From NCBI GenBank assembly GCA_038527215.1, contig JBCBGC010000026.1:1-64000 (forward strand): 64,000 nt of DNA, in the 5' to 3' direction. Shown piece by piece: positions 15,461 through 24,072 of the stretch. Position 1 is the first letter of the stretch. Each line of letters begins with the position of its first letter. The notes beneath the pieces were generated by a model, which saw only the letters and a program-made list of their open reading frames with translations, made no database searches and was not told the origin of the DNA. The stretch is from JAWPMV01 sp038527215. GTDB taxonomy: Bacteria; Bacteroidota; Bacteroidia; J057. A program made the position numbers and the translations under genes.

Positions 15461-16003
15461 TTACTCTTTCGACATTTTTTTAAAGAGTCGGATGAGTTTT
15501 GAGTCTCCGCCTGAAGCCCGCATCAAGTACAGGCCATCTGGAAGAAAGGACACATCTACCGATAGCTGGCTCAGCTGATGATCAGCCAATAAGCTTCTGC
15601 GGTAAAGGGTATCCCCTCCAAAGCGGTTGATCTGAATCTGAAGATCGACCTGCGACTGGGCTGCCCAGCTCAGTTTGATCGTATCTTCTTCAAAGAAATA
15701 ACTCAAGCCCCGAGGCGCCGCAGCTTGTGGATATGATGAAGTGTTTTGGGTGAAAGATATTAACCGGGTTCCCAAGCCCATCCCTAAGCCAACCAGGGCT
15801 ACCGCCAGAAGAGCCATAAAGGATTGCATAGCCCATGCCGGGAGAAATGCCCAGATAGTGTGCTTCAGGGAGTTCGCAGGAGCGGGGGTAGCTTCTCCTA
15901 CAGAAGCAGAGAAAAGTGCTTCCAGGGAGGAAGGTCGGTTTGTGAAAGATTCATTTTCGCGGTTCAATGGAGAGAGCAAGCCACCAGGTGAATGCTGATC
16001 CAT
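15461..16003 (-). CDS. Single-TM protein with T9SS-sorting-domain-like C-terminus
   Basis: A protein of 180 aa, not assignable to a named family. Residues 1-47 are polar, one TM helix spans about 55-80 (AMQSFMALLAVALVGLGMGLGTRL), and the C-terminal 80 residues form a small beta domain (TIKLSWAAQSQVDLQIQINRFGGDTLYRRSLLADHQLSQLSVDVSFLPDGLYLMRASGGDSKLIRLFKK). That domain closely resembles type A T9SS sorting domains, yet there is no signal peptide. The topology is like an anti-sigma factor (cytosolic N-terminus, periplasmic sensor), but no sigma-factor gene is adjacent. It is first in the run of four membrane-protein genes. Confidence 0.7.
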   Translation of the reverse strand: MDQHSPGGLLSPLNRENESFTNRPSSLEALFSASVGEATPAPANSLKHTIWAFLPAWAMQSFMALLAVALVGLGMGLGTRLISFTQNTSSYPQAAAPRGLSYFFEEDTIKLSWAAQSQVDLQIQINRFGGDTLYRRSLLADHQLSQLSVDVSFLPDGLYLMRASGGDSKLIRLFKKMSKE

Positions 16004-16349
16004 GATGACTGGTTTTTGGTACGTGCAAAACCCCGTGCAGCAACCTAAAGTGAGTCCTCAAAAGACTCCTTTAGTATAATATCTGGAAGAACCGTTTTAA
16101 CCTTAATACTTGAATAAACGAGGAAAATGGGAAAGGGTGAAATGCCAATATTTTTTGGATTGTGAAATTTATAACCTGAATGTTTTGGCTTTCCAATTTA
16201 TTTTTTGCAGAGATACCTCTCAGGCCGAAGAGGAACCCCTTTCTGATCGATCTTTTTTGGGGAAAAAGACCTCAAGAGGCGAATTTGATTATTTATCAAC
16301 TGTAAGAATCCTGCCAGGATTGCCCTGTCAAAAGCGCAAATTGCGCTTT
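16004..16349. other. Intergenic region, no gene seen
   Basis: These 346 bp lie between divergent transcription from the 180-aa gene and the end of the gene at 16350. They hold a short hairpin (GAGTC..GACTC near 16050-16070) and the terminator at 16331-16349. AT-rich stretches exist, but no coding frame is supported and no repeat is seen. Confidence 0.5.
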
Positions 16350-16351
16350 TT
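16331..16351. terminator. Terminator of the dnaE-ankyrin-tail-anchor gene run
   Basis: AAAGCGCAA and TTGCGCTTT form a perfect 9-bp stem around one base (larger loop if inner pairs open), with T or A runs on both sides. On the minus strand it begins within the stop codon of the gene ending at 16350. Confidence 0.65.
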
Positions 16352-17273
16352 ATCTAAGCCATCGATACAAAAGCAGGCTGGCGATTCCAGCTCCTACTCC
16401 CAGGGCGACCATCCAGGGATTGACCCCTTCTTTATCCTGTTTTTCCTGGGAAAACATCTCAAAGAAACTGGCTTCGGGATTGATTTTGTACAACTGATCC
16501 AGCACGTTTTGAATGTCGGTACGAGCTTCCTCATTGATATGGAGTTTCAAAGCCTGACGAAGAATCATCAGGGCGAGTTGGACTCTTTTGTGCTCGTTAT
16601 GAATCCCAATGGCCAGGTTTTCCAGCGCTAAGGCATAGCGGTCCCTGCTGGCAGAAAAATACTCTGGCAATTGGTTGAGGACATTCATGAGCATCTCATC
16701 ACATACTTCCTGTACCCGGCCGTCAGGAGGCGTTCCGGCTTTGATGCCCTCGGTCATTTCCTCCACTTTAGCTACCTGCTTATGAATTTCCCGGTAGGTA
16801 TCCTTAAAGCATGAAGCCTGATACCCGCTAGGGATAGGAAGGGGATGACCACACATGGCTTTGATTTCTTCCCAATCTTTTTGCCGGTAAGCATGGTTCA
16901 GGCGGCGGTTGAAACTATGGGCGAAGTGGGGCCCGAGAAAAGATAAAAATTCATCAGAGGTTGCGTGGAGCAGGCTGATATCTCCCTGGTAAAAGAAGTC
17001 CAGACTGGCTTCTTCCAGAAAGTGCAGCAGAGAAGGCCGTTGGGCAATGAATAAATGATGATCCAGGGCATGGGCGTCCTGTAGCATATCCAACATTTTC
17101 AGGGCGGTAGATCGATCTACTTCCTGTCCCCCCAGTTCAATGACGGACGCACCGGATAATTCAAACTCGGCTAGAATCCGCTTTCTTTCTTGTTTGAGAA
17201 AGGCCTTGGAATATCCCTCTTCGGGAATGTTAAGGTCCAGCCCGAGGGCCACAAAAGGATTTACATACTCCAT
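16350..17273 (-). CDS. Tail-anchored protein of unknown function
   Basis: A protein of 307 aa, alpha-helical and soluble except for one hydrophobic helix at the extreme C-terminus (about 287-305, PWMVALGVGAGIASLLLYRWLR). It therefore looks tail-anchored, with the bulk in the cytosol. The N-terminus NPFVALGLDLNIPEEGYSKAFLKQERKRILAEF has the spacing of a J-like module (NPF..LGL...), without the HPD motif of true J domains. The middle region (150-260) resembles helical repeats. It follows the ankyrin gene after 41 bases and a common transcript with dnaE is plausible. I do not recognise the family. Confidence 0.7.
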   Translation of the reverse strand: MEYVNPFVALGLDLNIPEEGYSKAFLKQERKRILAEFELSGASVIELGGQEVDRSTALKMLDMLQDAHALDHHLFIAQRPSLLHFLEEASLDFFYQGDISLLHATSDEFLSFLGPHFAHSFNRRLNHAYRQKDWEEIKAMCGHPLPIPSGYQASCFKDTYREIHKQVAKVEEMTEGIKAGTPPDGRVQEVCDEMLMNVLNQLPEYFSASRDRYALALENLAIGIHNEHKRVQLALMILRQALKLHINEEARTDIQNVLDQLYKINPEASFFEMFSQEKQDKEGVNPWMVALGVGAGIASLLLYRWLR

Positions 17274-17314
17274 GCTTTAAGATACGAAGAATTCTGGCAC
17301 ACGTTGGAGCGATG

Positions 17315-18598
17315 CTACTCCCGGGACTCCAGATATTTCCCCATTTTGGTGTATCCATAGCGGAAGGCCAGCATTTTTGGGGTATAAAGTTTACGATTCT
17401 TGGTTTTGAGGGTCAGCTCCGTCTTTTTGAGGAGGTAGTTAACCAGGACCTTGCTTTGCCCCAGGGCAGCGTAGTGCAGGAGGGTATTACCCTGAGGGTC
17501 CGTTACGGTAGCCTTTACTTTGCGGGTTTCTAACAGATAGCGGACTAATTCTACATCTCCCAATCTGCAGGCTTCATGGAGAAGGGTGTGGCCGCCAGGC
17601 TGTAAGGGTTCCAGGGAGGCGGGGTCGGCGAATGGAGGAAAGGTTTTTTCTAAAGAATCACAGCGTTGGGCTACCGCCAGGCGAATCGGGGCCGGAATGG
17701 TTTTCCATCCTTCCTGGGCCGTGACCGCCAGGGGCGAAGCAAAGCGTTGGCTCCGTCGATCGGCTTGCTCCAGGAGGTACTGACTTCTTTTTTCCGGGCC
17801 TTGCCAAAAAGACTTTTTGTCTACTGCTGACAGCTGAAACAGCGCTTTTTTATGGATGATTTTTTCCTCAGCATAGGCTTCAATGTAAGGAAGGGGGAGC
17901 GCCCATACCTTTTGCAACAGTAATCTAGAAGGATTGCGTGGATCTTTGAGACGTACCCCTCTGGCAATTAAAAAAGCAACCATATTAGGATGTCGGGCAT
18001 AGGCAAGCAGGCCCCGACCTTGTTGATCCTTCCCTTCAAAGGTCCATTCATAGGCCTTGACCATATGCTTGAGGAGGGTAGAATCTCCCTGGGTCACGCT
18101 TTCGGTCAGGAGGTATGGGAAATCACTTTGGCCGGGTTTGGCAGAGATGTCAGCCCCCAGATCACGTAATTCCTCCACCCATTCCGGATGATCCTGAAAA
18201 GCGGCAGAGACAAATACGGGCTGGCCATCTTCCATGGGATCATTGAGATTGGCTCCATGGACAATGAGCAAGGAAAGGACGTCCCTTTTCCCATACACCA
18301 GAGGGCCTAACAGGTAACTTCCAGTGTTGGGATAGTCTCCTCCAACTGGAAAATAGGTGCCCAGGTCGCGATGGTTTGCGTCTAAGACTAGTTTGACAAT
18401 TTCGGGTTGCCCGCTATACAAGGCCTGTTGGAGGTAGTTGGGCGCTTGTGTAGGCGCACGGTCGGCAAGGTTGGTTTTTGCTATCAGTTCATTGACCTGG
18501 GAAAGATTTGCTTGCGTGAGCGCCAGAAAGAGGGAGTCTTCCTGAGCCAGCAGGGGCATGATCCCCAAACAAACCAAAAAGCAAAGTGGTTTGTGCAT
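17315..18598 (-). CDS. Exported ankyrin-repeat protein
   Basis: A protein of 427 aa with a signal peptide (MHKPLCFLVCLGIMPLLAQ) followed by ankyrin-like repeats. Clear repeats are at residues 75-170 (VLSLLIVHGANLNDPMEDGQPVFVSAAF) and at the C-terminus (about 340-420: GGHTLLHEACRLGDVELVRYLLE, GNTLLHYAALGQSKVLVNYLLKK). The middle repeats are degenerate. Ankyrin repeats bind other proteins; the signal peptide puts this one in the periplasm, where such proteins are less common. It starts 17 bases after the dnaE stop, so it is probably co-transcribed with dnaE and the tail-anchored gene. Confidence 0.85.
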   Translation of the reverse strand: MHKPLCFLVCLGIMPLLAQEDSLFLALTQANLSQVNELIAKTNLADRAPTQAPNYLQQALYSGQPEIVKLVLDANHRDLGTYFPVGGDYPNTGSYLLGPLVYGKRDVLSLLIVHGANLNDPMEDGQPVFVSAAFQDHPEWVEELRDLGADISAKPGQSDFPYLLTESVTQGDSTLLKHMVKAYEWTFEGKDQQGRGLLAYARHPNMVAFLIARGVRLKDPRNPSRLLLQKVWALPLPYIEAYAEEKIIHKKALFQLSAVDKKSFWQGPEKRSQYLLEQADRRSQRFASPLAVTAQEGWKTIPAPIRLAVAQRCDSLEKTFPPFADPASLEPLQPGGHTLLHEACRLGDVELVRYLLETRKVKATVTDPQGNTLLHYAALGQSKVLVNYLLKKTELTLKTKNRKLYTPKMLAFRYGYTKMGKYLESRE

Positions 18599-18615
18599 GT
18601 TTGTTGGTACAGAGG

Positions 18616-21600
18616 CTAAGTAAATGAGTACTTTATCCCCAATTCCTGCAATTTGTGCACCATTTTTCCATTTGGCTGCACCAACCAGTCCGAACTCACC
18701 ATCTTGATATGCGCTTTTAGGCTGGGATCAGTGATGGTAAACTTCAATTGTTTGGTGCCTTCATTGGTGCGCATGAGCTGCTCCAATTCGGTCAACACCT
18801 CGGAAGAAAGGTGGTCATTTTCGATTTCCAAAAGCAGGTGTCGGGTCATTTCATCAAAGAGATCTTCCGTCAAAATCCGGATTTCGTTGACCCGGAATTC
18901 GAACTCGGAGGGATCGTAGCGTCTGGGCTGATAAGAGGCCAGGATATAGAGCATCTCATCCTGTCGGACCAGCCCCCGAAAGGTTTCGTAATCCCGCCCA
19001 AAGAGGGCGATTTCGTATGAGTCTGAAAAATCCTCAATGGTAAAACTCAGGAATTTATTCCCTCTCCGTGAAACGCGCTCCCGCACACTGGTGACGATAC
19101 CCGCTGTTTTGATCTCCCGGCGCTTTTTCTCCGCTTCGATTTGATTCAGGGCGCAATTGGTAAAGGCATCAATCTGCCATTTGAAGCGATCCAGGGGATG
19201 TCCCGAAAGGAAAAAGCCGATCACCTCTTTTTCGTAGTTCAACTTATCCAACTCAGACCAGGCTTCCCGGACGCGTCCTTCCTGCATGGTTCCCATCGGG
19301 ATTGAAGGCTCGGGCATGGAACTCCCGTTGCCATTGCTATCTCCAAACAGGCTGACCTGAGGGGAGAGCTTTTCCTGCTGGACTTTGGAGCCATACTGGA
19401 CGGCTTTTTCCAACACGTGGGCAGGATCTTTTTCGGATACGGGCAAAAAGTACTGAAAGCGCTCTACCCCGAACTGGTCAAAAGCCCCGGCATAGGTCAG
19501 GGCTTCCAGGGTTTTACGGTTGATGCTTCTGAGCGGCATGCGCACACAGAGGTCAAAAACAGATTCGAAAGCGCCTTCTGCCTGCCGCTGCTTGATGATT
19601 TCTTCCACTACCGCATGCCCTACCCCTTTGATCGCTTCCAGACCAAACCGAATCTGCCCTTCTTTATCGACGGAGAAAAGAGCCTTTGATTCGTTGATGT
19701 CCGGTGGCAGTACCGCAATGCCCATACGACGACATTCCTCAATGAAGAAGGTGATCTTCTTGATGTCGTTCACATTGTGGGTCAATACCGCGGCCATGTA
19801 TTCTGACGGATAGTGCGCCTTCATGAAGGCGGTTTTGAAAGCCAGAATGGAATAAGCTGCTGCATGACTTTTATTAAAGCCATAGGAGGCAAATTTCTCC
19901 ATCAGGGCCCAAACCTCATTGGCGGTATCCTCCGTTACCTCCTGTTCTTTGGCTCCTCCGACAAAATTGACCTTTTCTTTGGCCATGATGTCGTGCTTCT
20001 TCTTACCCATGGCACGCCTCAGCAAGTCCGCACCCCCCATGGAATACTTACCCATGGTCCGGGCTACCTGCATGATCTGCTCCTGGTACACCATGATGCC
20101 ATAGGTGTTTTTCAGGATGGGTTCCAGCATGGCATGAGGATAGATGATCTCTTCCCGTCCGTGCTTACGCGCTACGAAGGAAGGGATATTGTCCATCGGC
20201 CCGGGCCGATAGAGGGCGTTCATCGCAATCAGGTCCTCTATATTGGTGGGCTTGAGCTGGCGCAGGTACTTCCGCATGCCGTCGGACTCAAACTGGAAGG
20301 TGGCTACGGTATCGCCACGCTGGTAGAGCTCATAGGTCTTGAGGTCTTCCAGGTCTATGTTATCCGGGTCGATTTCGACCCCGTGGTTTTCTTTGGTGAG
20401 TTTGATGGCGGTTTTGAGAATGGAGAGGGTTTTTAGTCCCAAAAAGTCCATCTTCAACAGGCCAGCCATTTCCGCCATGGGCCCATCGTACTGGGTAACC
20501 AGGGTGCTATCCTTGCCGACCGATACGGGGGCATAGTTGGTGACATCGCCGGGAGCAATAATCACCGCACAGGCGTGAACGCCGGTATGGCGCGCGGTGC
20601 CTTCCAGGGTTTTGGCAAAGCGCATCATCTTATTGACCTGCGGGTCTCTACTCTGGAAGAGCTTGCCGAGTTCGTCGCTAAAGTCAGGATTATTCTCCGG
20701 GTCCAGGGCTTTTTTAAAGGTCATGCCCGGGCGATCCGGGATCATTTTGGCGATACGGTTCACCTCTGCCAGTGGAATATTCAGGGTCCGACCTACGTCT
20801 CTCAAGGCAGTTTTGGCGCCCATGGTACCATAGGTGATCACCTGACTCACCGATTTTCGTCCGTATTCTCCTACCACATAGTCGATCACTTCCTGCCGTC
20901 CCTCGTCATCAAAGTCAATATCAATATCCGGTGGGGAAACCCGTTCGGGATTTAAGAATCGTTCAAAAAGCAGGTCATATTGCAAGGGATCCACATCAAT
21001 GATCCCCAGGATGTAGGCGACCACACTTCCGGCGGCAGAGCCTCGGCCCGGCCCTACGTATACCCCTCGGTTCCGGGCTTCGGTGGTAAAGGACTGGACG
21101 ATCAGGAAGTATCCGGCATAGCCCATTTTGCGCATGATCTTCAGTTCATGCTCGATACGCTCCCGAATTTCAGTAGTCATATCGGGATAGCGACGGGGGG
21201 CGCGTTCCCATACCATGGCCGCCAGGTAGTCGTCCATGTTGGCGTACTGATCGGGCACTTTATACTGAGGGAGAATCATATCCCCCGTAAGGTTCATTTC
21301 GAAATTACAGCGCTCGGCCAGGTGGATGGTATTGTCCAGGCTTTCGGGAATGTCCTGAAAGAGCTCCAGCATTTCCTCCTGGGTTTTGAAGAAAAAGCGC
21401 GGATTCAGGCGGTTTTTATCATCCGTAAAGCGAAAACGGTTAGGATCAGAGTAGTCAGACTGGGTTTGGAGGGCCAGCAGTAAGTCATGGGCTTCGGCAT
21501 CTTCCTCGTTCACATAGTGAACATCGTTGGTAGCAATGATGAGCAACTCATGCTTACGGGCCATGCGGATGAGCCACTCATTGCACTTTTCCATGTCGCC

Positions 21601-22134
21601 CAGGGTGTGGCGCTGGATTTCGACATAGTAGTTTTCCTTGCCAAAGAGGTCGATATATTCGAGCAGTTTTTTCTCCGCAGCTTCTTCCCCCTTATCAATC
21701 AGGTTGCGGTTTACTTCTCCAGCCAGGCAGCAAGTGGAGGCAATCAGCCCTTCGGTATGCTGGCGGAGGATGTTCTTATCAATCCTCGGTTTGTAGTAGT
21801 AGCCATCGGTGTAGCCATAGGAGCAGAGCTTGACCAGGTTTTCATAGCCCTGCTTGTTTTTGGCCCACATGATCTGGTGGTAGCGCTTGGTGCCTTTTTC
21901 CCGGGCCGTAGCATCTCCATCAATGATGTAGAACTCACAGCCTACGATAGGCTTGATGCCTTGCTTACGGGCTTCCAGGACAAATTTCGGCACACCGTAC
22001 ATATTGCCGTGGTCGGTGATGGCAATATGGCTCATCCCGCAATCACAGGCCTTTTTGGTCATGTCTTTGATCTTGGCCGCGCCATCTAGGAGGGAAAACT
22101 CCGTGTGATTGTGGAGGTGAACGAAATCTGGCAT
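18616..22134 (-). CDS. dnaE: DNA polymerase III alpha subunit
   Basis: A protein of 1172 aa, the replicative polymerase catalytic subunit. An N-terminal PHP domain (VHLHNHTEFSLLDG at 5-18, ITDHGNMYG) precedes the palm with the metal-binding aspartates in PDIDIDFDD (402-410), matching D401/D403 of E. coli, and KMDFLGL further on for the third. Fingers, thumb, the helix-hairpin-helix region (IRFGLEAIKGVGHAVVEEII) and an OB domain (KTAGIVTSVRERVSRRGNKFLSFTIEDFSDSYEIALF) follow in order. Length is typical of DnaE1. The ATG at 22134 places the PHP motif at the normal distance. It is divergent from the exported-protein array. Confidence 0.97.
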   Translation of the reverse strand: MPDFVHLHNHTEFSLLDGAAKIKDMTKKACDCGMSHIAITDHGNMYGVPKFVLEARKQGIKPIVGCEFYIIDGDATAREKGTKRYHQIMWAKNKQGYENLVKLCSYGYTDGYYYKPRIDKNILRQHTEGLIASTCCLAGEVNRNLIDKGEEAAEKKLLEYIDLFGKENYYVEIQRHTLGDMEKCNEWLIRMARKHELLIIATNDVHYVNEEDAEAHDLLLALQTQSDYSDPNRFRFTDDKNRLNPRFFFKTQEEMLELFQDIPESLDNTIHLAERCNFEMNLTGDMILPQYKVPDQYANMDDYLAAMVWERAPRRYPDMTTEIRERIEHELKIMRKMGYAGYFLIVQSFTTEARNRGVYVGPGRGSAAGSVVAYILGIIDVDPLQYDLLFERFLNPERVSPPDIDIDFDDEGRQEVIDYVVGEYGRKSVSQVITYGTMGAKTALRDVGRTLNIPLAEVNRIAKMIPDRPGMTFKKALDPENNPDFSDELGKLFQSRDPQVNKMMRFAKTLEGTARHTGVHACAVIIAPGDVTNYAPVSVGKDSTLVTQYDGPMAEMAGLLKMDFLGLKTLSILKTAIKLTKENHGVEIDPDNIDLEDLKTYELYQRGDTVATFQFESDGMRKYLRQLKPTNIEDLIAMNALYRPGPMDNIPSFVARKHGREEIIYPHAMLEPILKNTYGIMVYQEQIMQVARTMGKYSMGGADLLRRAMGKKKHDIMAKEKVNFVGGAKEQEVTEDTANEVWALMEKFASYGFNKSHAAAYSILAFKTAFMKAHYPSEYMAAVLTHNVNDIKKITFFIEECRRMGIAVLPPDINESKALFSVDKEGQIRFGLEAIKGVGHAVVEEIIKQRQAEGAFESVFDLCVRMPLRSINRKTLEALTYAGAFDQFGVERFQYFLPVSEKDPAHVLEKAVQYGSKVQQEKLSPQVSLFGDSNGNGSSMPEPSIPMGTMQEGRVREAWSELDKLNYEKEVIGFFLSGHPLDRFKWQIDAFTNCALNQIEAEKKRREIKTAGIVTSVRERVSRRGNKFLSFTIEDFSDSYEIALFGRDYETFRGLVRQDEMLYILASYQPRRYDPSEFEFRVNEIRILTEDLFDEMTRHLLLEIENDHLSSEVLTELEQLMRTNEGTKQLKFTITDPSLKAHIKMVSSDWLVQPNGKMVHKLQELGIKYSFT

Positions 22135-22298
22135 AAGTAGGAATTAAGTCATTAAAAATACGCATTTGCATGCGATTTATTCCCGATGAATTTCCACAAT
22201 TGTTGATAGCTCCCTGCAGGGTAAATTTTTTCCCCTTCGAAAAAAACAGCACTTTCGCTCAAGCCTCCGTCTTTTGAACAGCATCAAGGCACACTGAC

Positions 22299-23135
22299 AT
22301 GAAAAAACAAGTATTGATCACCCTCCTGGGCTTGAATTTCTTGTTTGGAGGTATGGGGTATGGGCAACCGTCTGTATCCGTAGGCATTACCACCGGCTGG
22401 GGAATCGGTAGCCTTTCTACCGGTAACATCGATAGCGGAAATTTGCTCAGGGTAGGAAACTTTCTGGTCATACCAGCGGGCATCCAATCCCGTATTTCCC
22501 TGAATGAATCCTGGTCGGTCCAAGTGCGTGCGATGCTGTATTCCTCACAGTTTTCGGTTCAGCGCCGGGTAGGGAATGTTTGGCGGTTTTTACCTGGGAA
22601 CCTGGACCAAACCCATGGCGGATTGGAATTGAGCGCGGTGCGCCGTCTGCTGCGTTTATCCCCTTCCTTTTTTCTATCAGCAGAGGCCGGACTTTCACTC
22701 CAGGTCAAGCCAAACCAACAGACGGGTTGCTTACCTACCGCTACGGCTTCTCAGGTGAATGAAACAGACACCCTTTTCCTGGCCAGTCGCCTAAGCTTCC
22801 AGGGCAAGCCTGCCTTTGTTGCGGGCCATCTTCGGGTAGGGCTTGAATATGACTTTCAGTGGGGGCGCCGTCCCGTAACGGTTACGGCCGGGGGGTACCT
22901 TAAGCATGCCCTTCATGCTTTTTGGGAGGGGGAGCTAGCCCTCTGGAATACCTTGCCTCTGGAGGCTGAACCGGTCTGGGGGCGCTGGGACCCAACGGGG
23001 GATCCGATTGGGTACCTGGCGGAATGGAATTGCGGGACGGAAGCTAGTCTGGCCCCAGAAACCACGCACCAATGGCGGGATTATGGATTTTCCTTTGGCT
23101 TACAGGCTTCTTTCCTCTTCCGTCTTTCCTCGTAG
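22299..23135 (+). CDS. Tandem exported protein family, copy 1
   Basis: A protein of 278 aa and the first of five tandem paralogues. Signal peptide MKKQVLITLLGLNFLFGGMGYGQ, then the family opening SVSVGITTGWGIGSL. Shared blocks are LLRVGNFLVIPAGIQSRISLNESWSVQVRAMLYSSQF, GGLELSAVRRLLRLS, SLQVKP..QTGCLP, GHLRVGLEYDFQWGRRPVTVTAGGYLKHAL and the terminal WRDYGFSFGLQASFLFRLS. The strand-like periodicity suggests an outer-membrane barrel of the kind grouped as outer membrane beta-barrel domain proteins. Two conserved cysteines (one in TGCLP, one in WNCGTE) may form a disulfide. No function is known; it is divergent from dnaE. Confidence 0.8.
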   Translation: MKKQVLITLLGLNFLFGGMGYGQPSVSVGITTGWGIGSLSTGNIDSGNLLRVGNFLVIPAGIQSRISLNESWSVQVRAMLYSSQFSVQRRVGNVWRFLPGNLDQTHGGLELSAVRRLLRLSPSFFLSAEAGLSLQVKPNQQTGCLPTATASQVNETDTLFLASRLSFQGKPAFVAGHLRVGLEYDFQWGRRPVTVTAGGYLKHALHAFWEGELALWNTLPLEAEPVWGRWDPTGDPIGYLAEWNCGTEASLAPETTHQWRDYGFSFGLQASFLFRLSS

Positions 23136-23166
23136 ACTATCACTTTTTCACTTCGATATTTTCCTG

Positions 23167-24024
23167 ATGAAAAAAACGCTTTGGTCTCTATTTTTGGCTT
23201 GCCTTCTGGGCTTTTCCAGTGTGGTGCAGGCTCAGTCTTCTCTTTCTTTAGGCTTTACTTCCGGTTGGGGAGGAGGCATGCTGAAGATGGGGGAAGGCAC
23301 CGGACAGGATAATTTGCGCATCGAGCCTTTTCTGGTCATTCCCGTTGGATTACAGGCCAGATATACGCTCAACGAACGCTGGGCTCTCCAGGCTCGGGCC
23401 ATGGTTTACTGGTCCACGTTTAATGTGCGGCAAAGTTCCCCTAACGTTTGGGTTTCGGGGATCGCTTATTTTGAAAATACCCAGGGAGGATTAGAGTTGA
23501 GTGCGATGCGCAGGATCGCCTTGCCTGCTCCCGATCTTTTCCTGGCTGTTGAAGGGGGGCTTTCCCTGCAAAAAAGTGAGATAGACAGAGATTGGTGTGC
23601 TTCTACGGCGGGAGGATTTGTTGCCTCTGCAGCGGACACGCTCTTTCGAACCACCCGGGTGAATTACCAGGGAGAAGGGGCTTTTCTTTCCGGACACCTA
23701 AGGTTGAACCTTGAGTATGATTTCCAAATAGGTCGCAGGCCGATCACCATTGCTGCGGGTTTGTATGCTAATCATGCCCTGACCCCTTTTTGGACTGCGC
23801 AAGCAGAAGGCTGGGAGGCGATCGCGCTGGAAACGGAAGCCATCCGTCCGTTTGGGGATCCAAATGCGGCACCGATTGGGTTTCAACCGCAGTGGGATTG
23901 TGAGACAGAAGTGATGGACGCCCCTGATGCTACGAATAGCTGGCAGAACTATGGGCTTTCTGCAGGCCTGCAATTTTCCTTACTCTTTCATCTTTCCCGC
24001 AAGGCCAAGGTAGACTTACCCTAA
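23167..24024 (+). CDS. Tandem exported protein family, copy 2
   Basis: A protein of 285 aa from the ATG at 23167, which begins the signal peptide MKKTLWSLFLACLLGFSSVVQAQ; a longer frame from 23008 overlaps copy 1 and is not used. It shares all family blocks (SLGFTSGWGGGML, RIEPFLVIPVGLQARYTLNERWALQARAMVYWS, GGLELSAMRRI, GHLRLNLEYDFQIGRRPITIAAGLYANHAL, WQNYGLSAGLQFSLLFHLS) and the two cysteines (DWCAST and WDCETE). Its 3' part is strikingly similar at the DNA level to copy 3. It starts 31 bases after copy 1, suggesting one transcript. Confidence 0.8.
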   Translation: MKKTLWSLFLACLLGFSSVVQAQSSLSLGFTSGWGGGMLKMGEGTGQDNLRIEPFLVIPVGLQARYTLNERWALQARAMVYWSTFNVRQSSPNVWVSGIAYFENTQGGLELSAMRRIALPAPDLFLAVEGGLSLQKSEIDRDWCASTAGGFVASAADTLFRTTRVNYQGEGAFLSGHLRLNLEYDFQIGRRPITIAAGLYANHALTPFWTAQAEGWEAIALETEAIRPFGDPNAAPIGFQPQWDCETEVMDAPDATNSWQNYGLSAGLQFSLLFHLSRKAKVDLP

Positions 24025-24072
24025 ATCTGGGTCCTGCCGGTAATTTTTTTGCGTGTTTCCCTACAGTAGACC

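Noticed and set aside
16110..16631. Plus-strand frame of 173 codons running into the tail-anchored gene
   Set aside because: It runs through a terminator and into the antisense of a supported gene; composition is not coding-like.
19813..20436. Long plus-strand frame inside dnaE
   Set aside because: It is a shadow of dnaE on the opposite strand.
23008..23166. Upstream extension of copy 2 of the exported family
   Set aside because: The extension overlaps the end of copy 1 and hides a perfect signal peptide at 23167.
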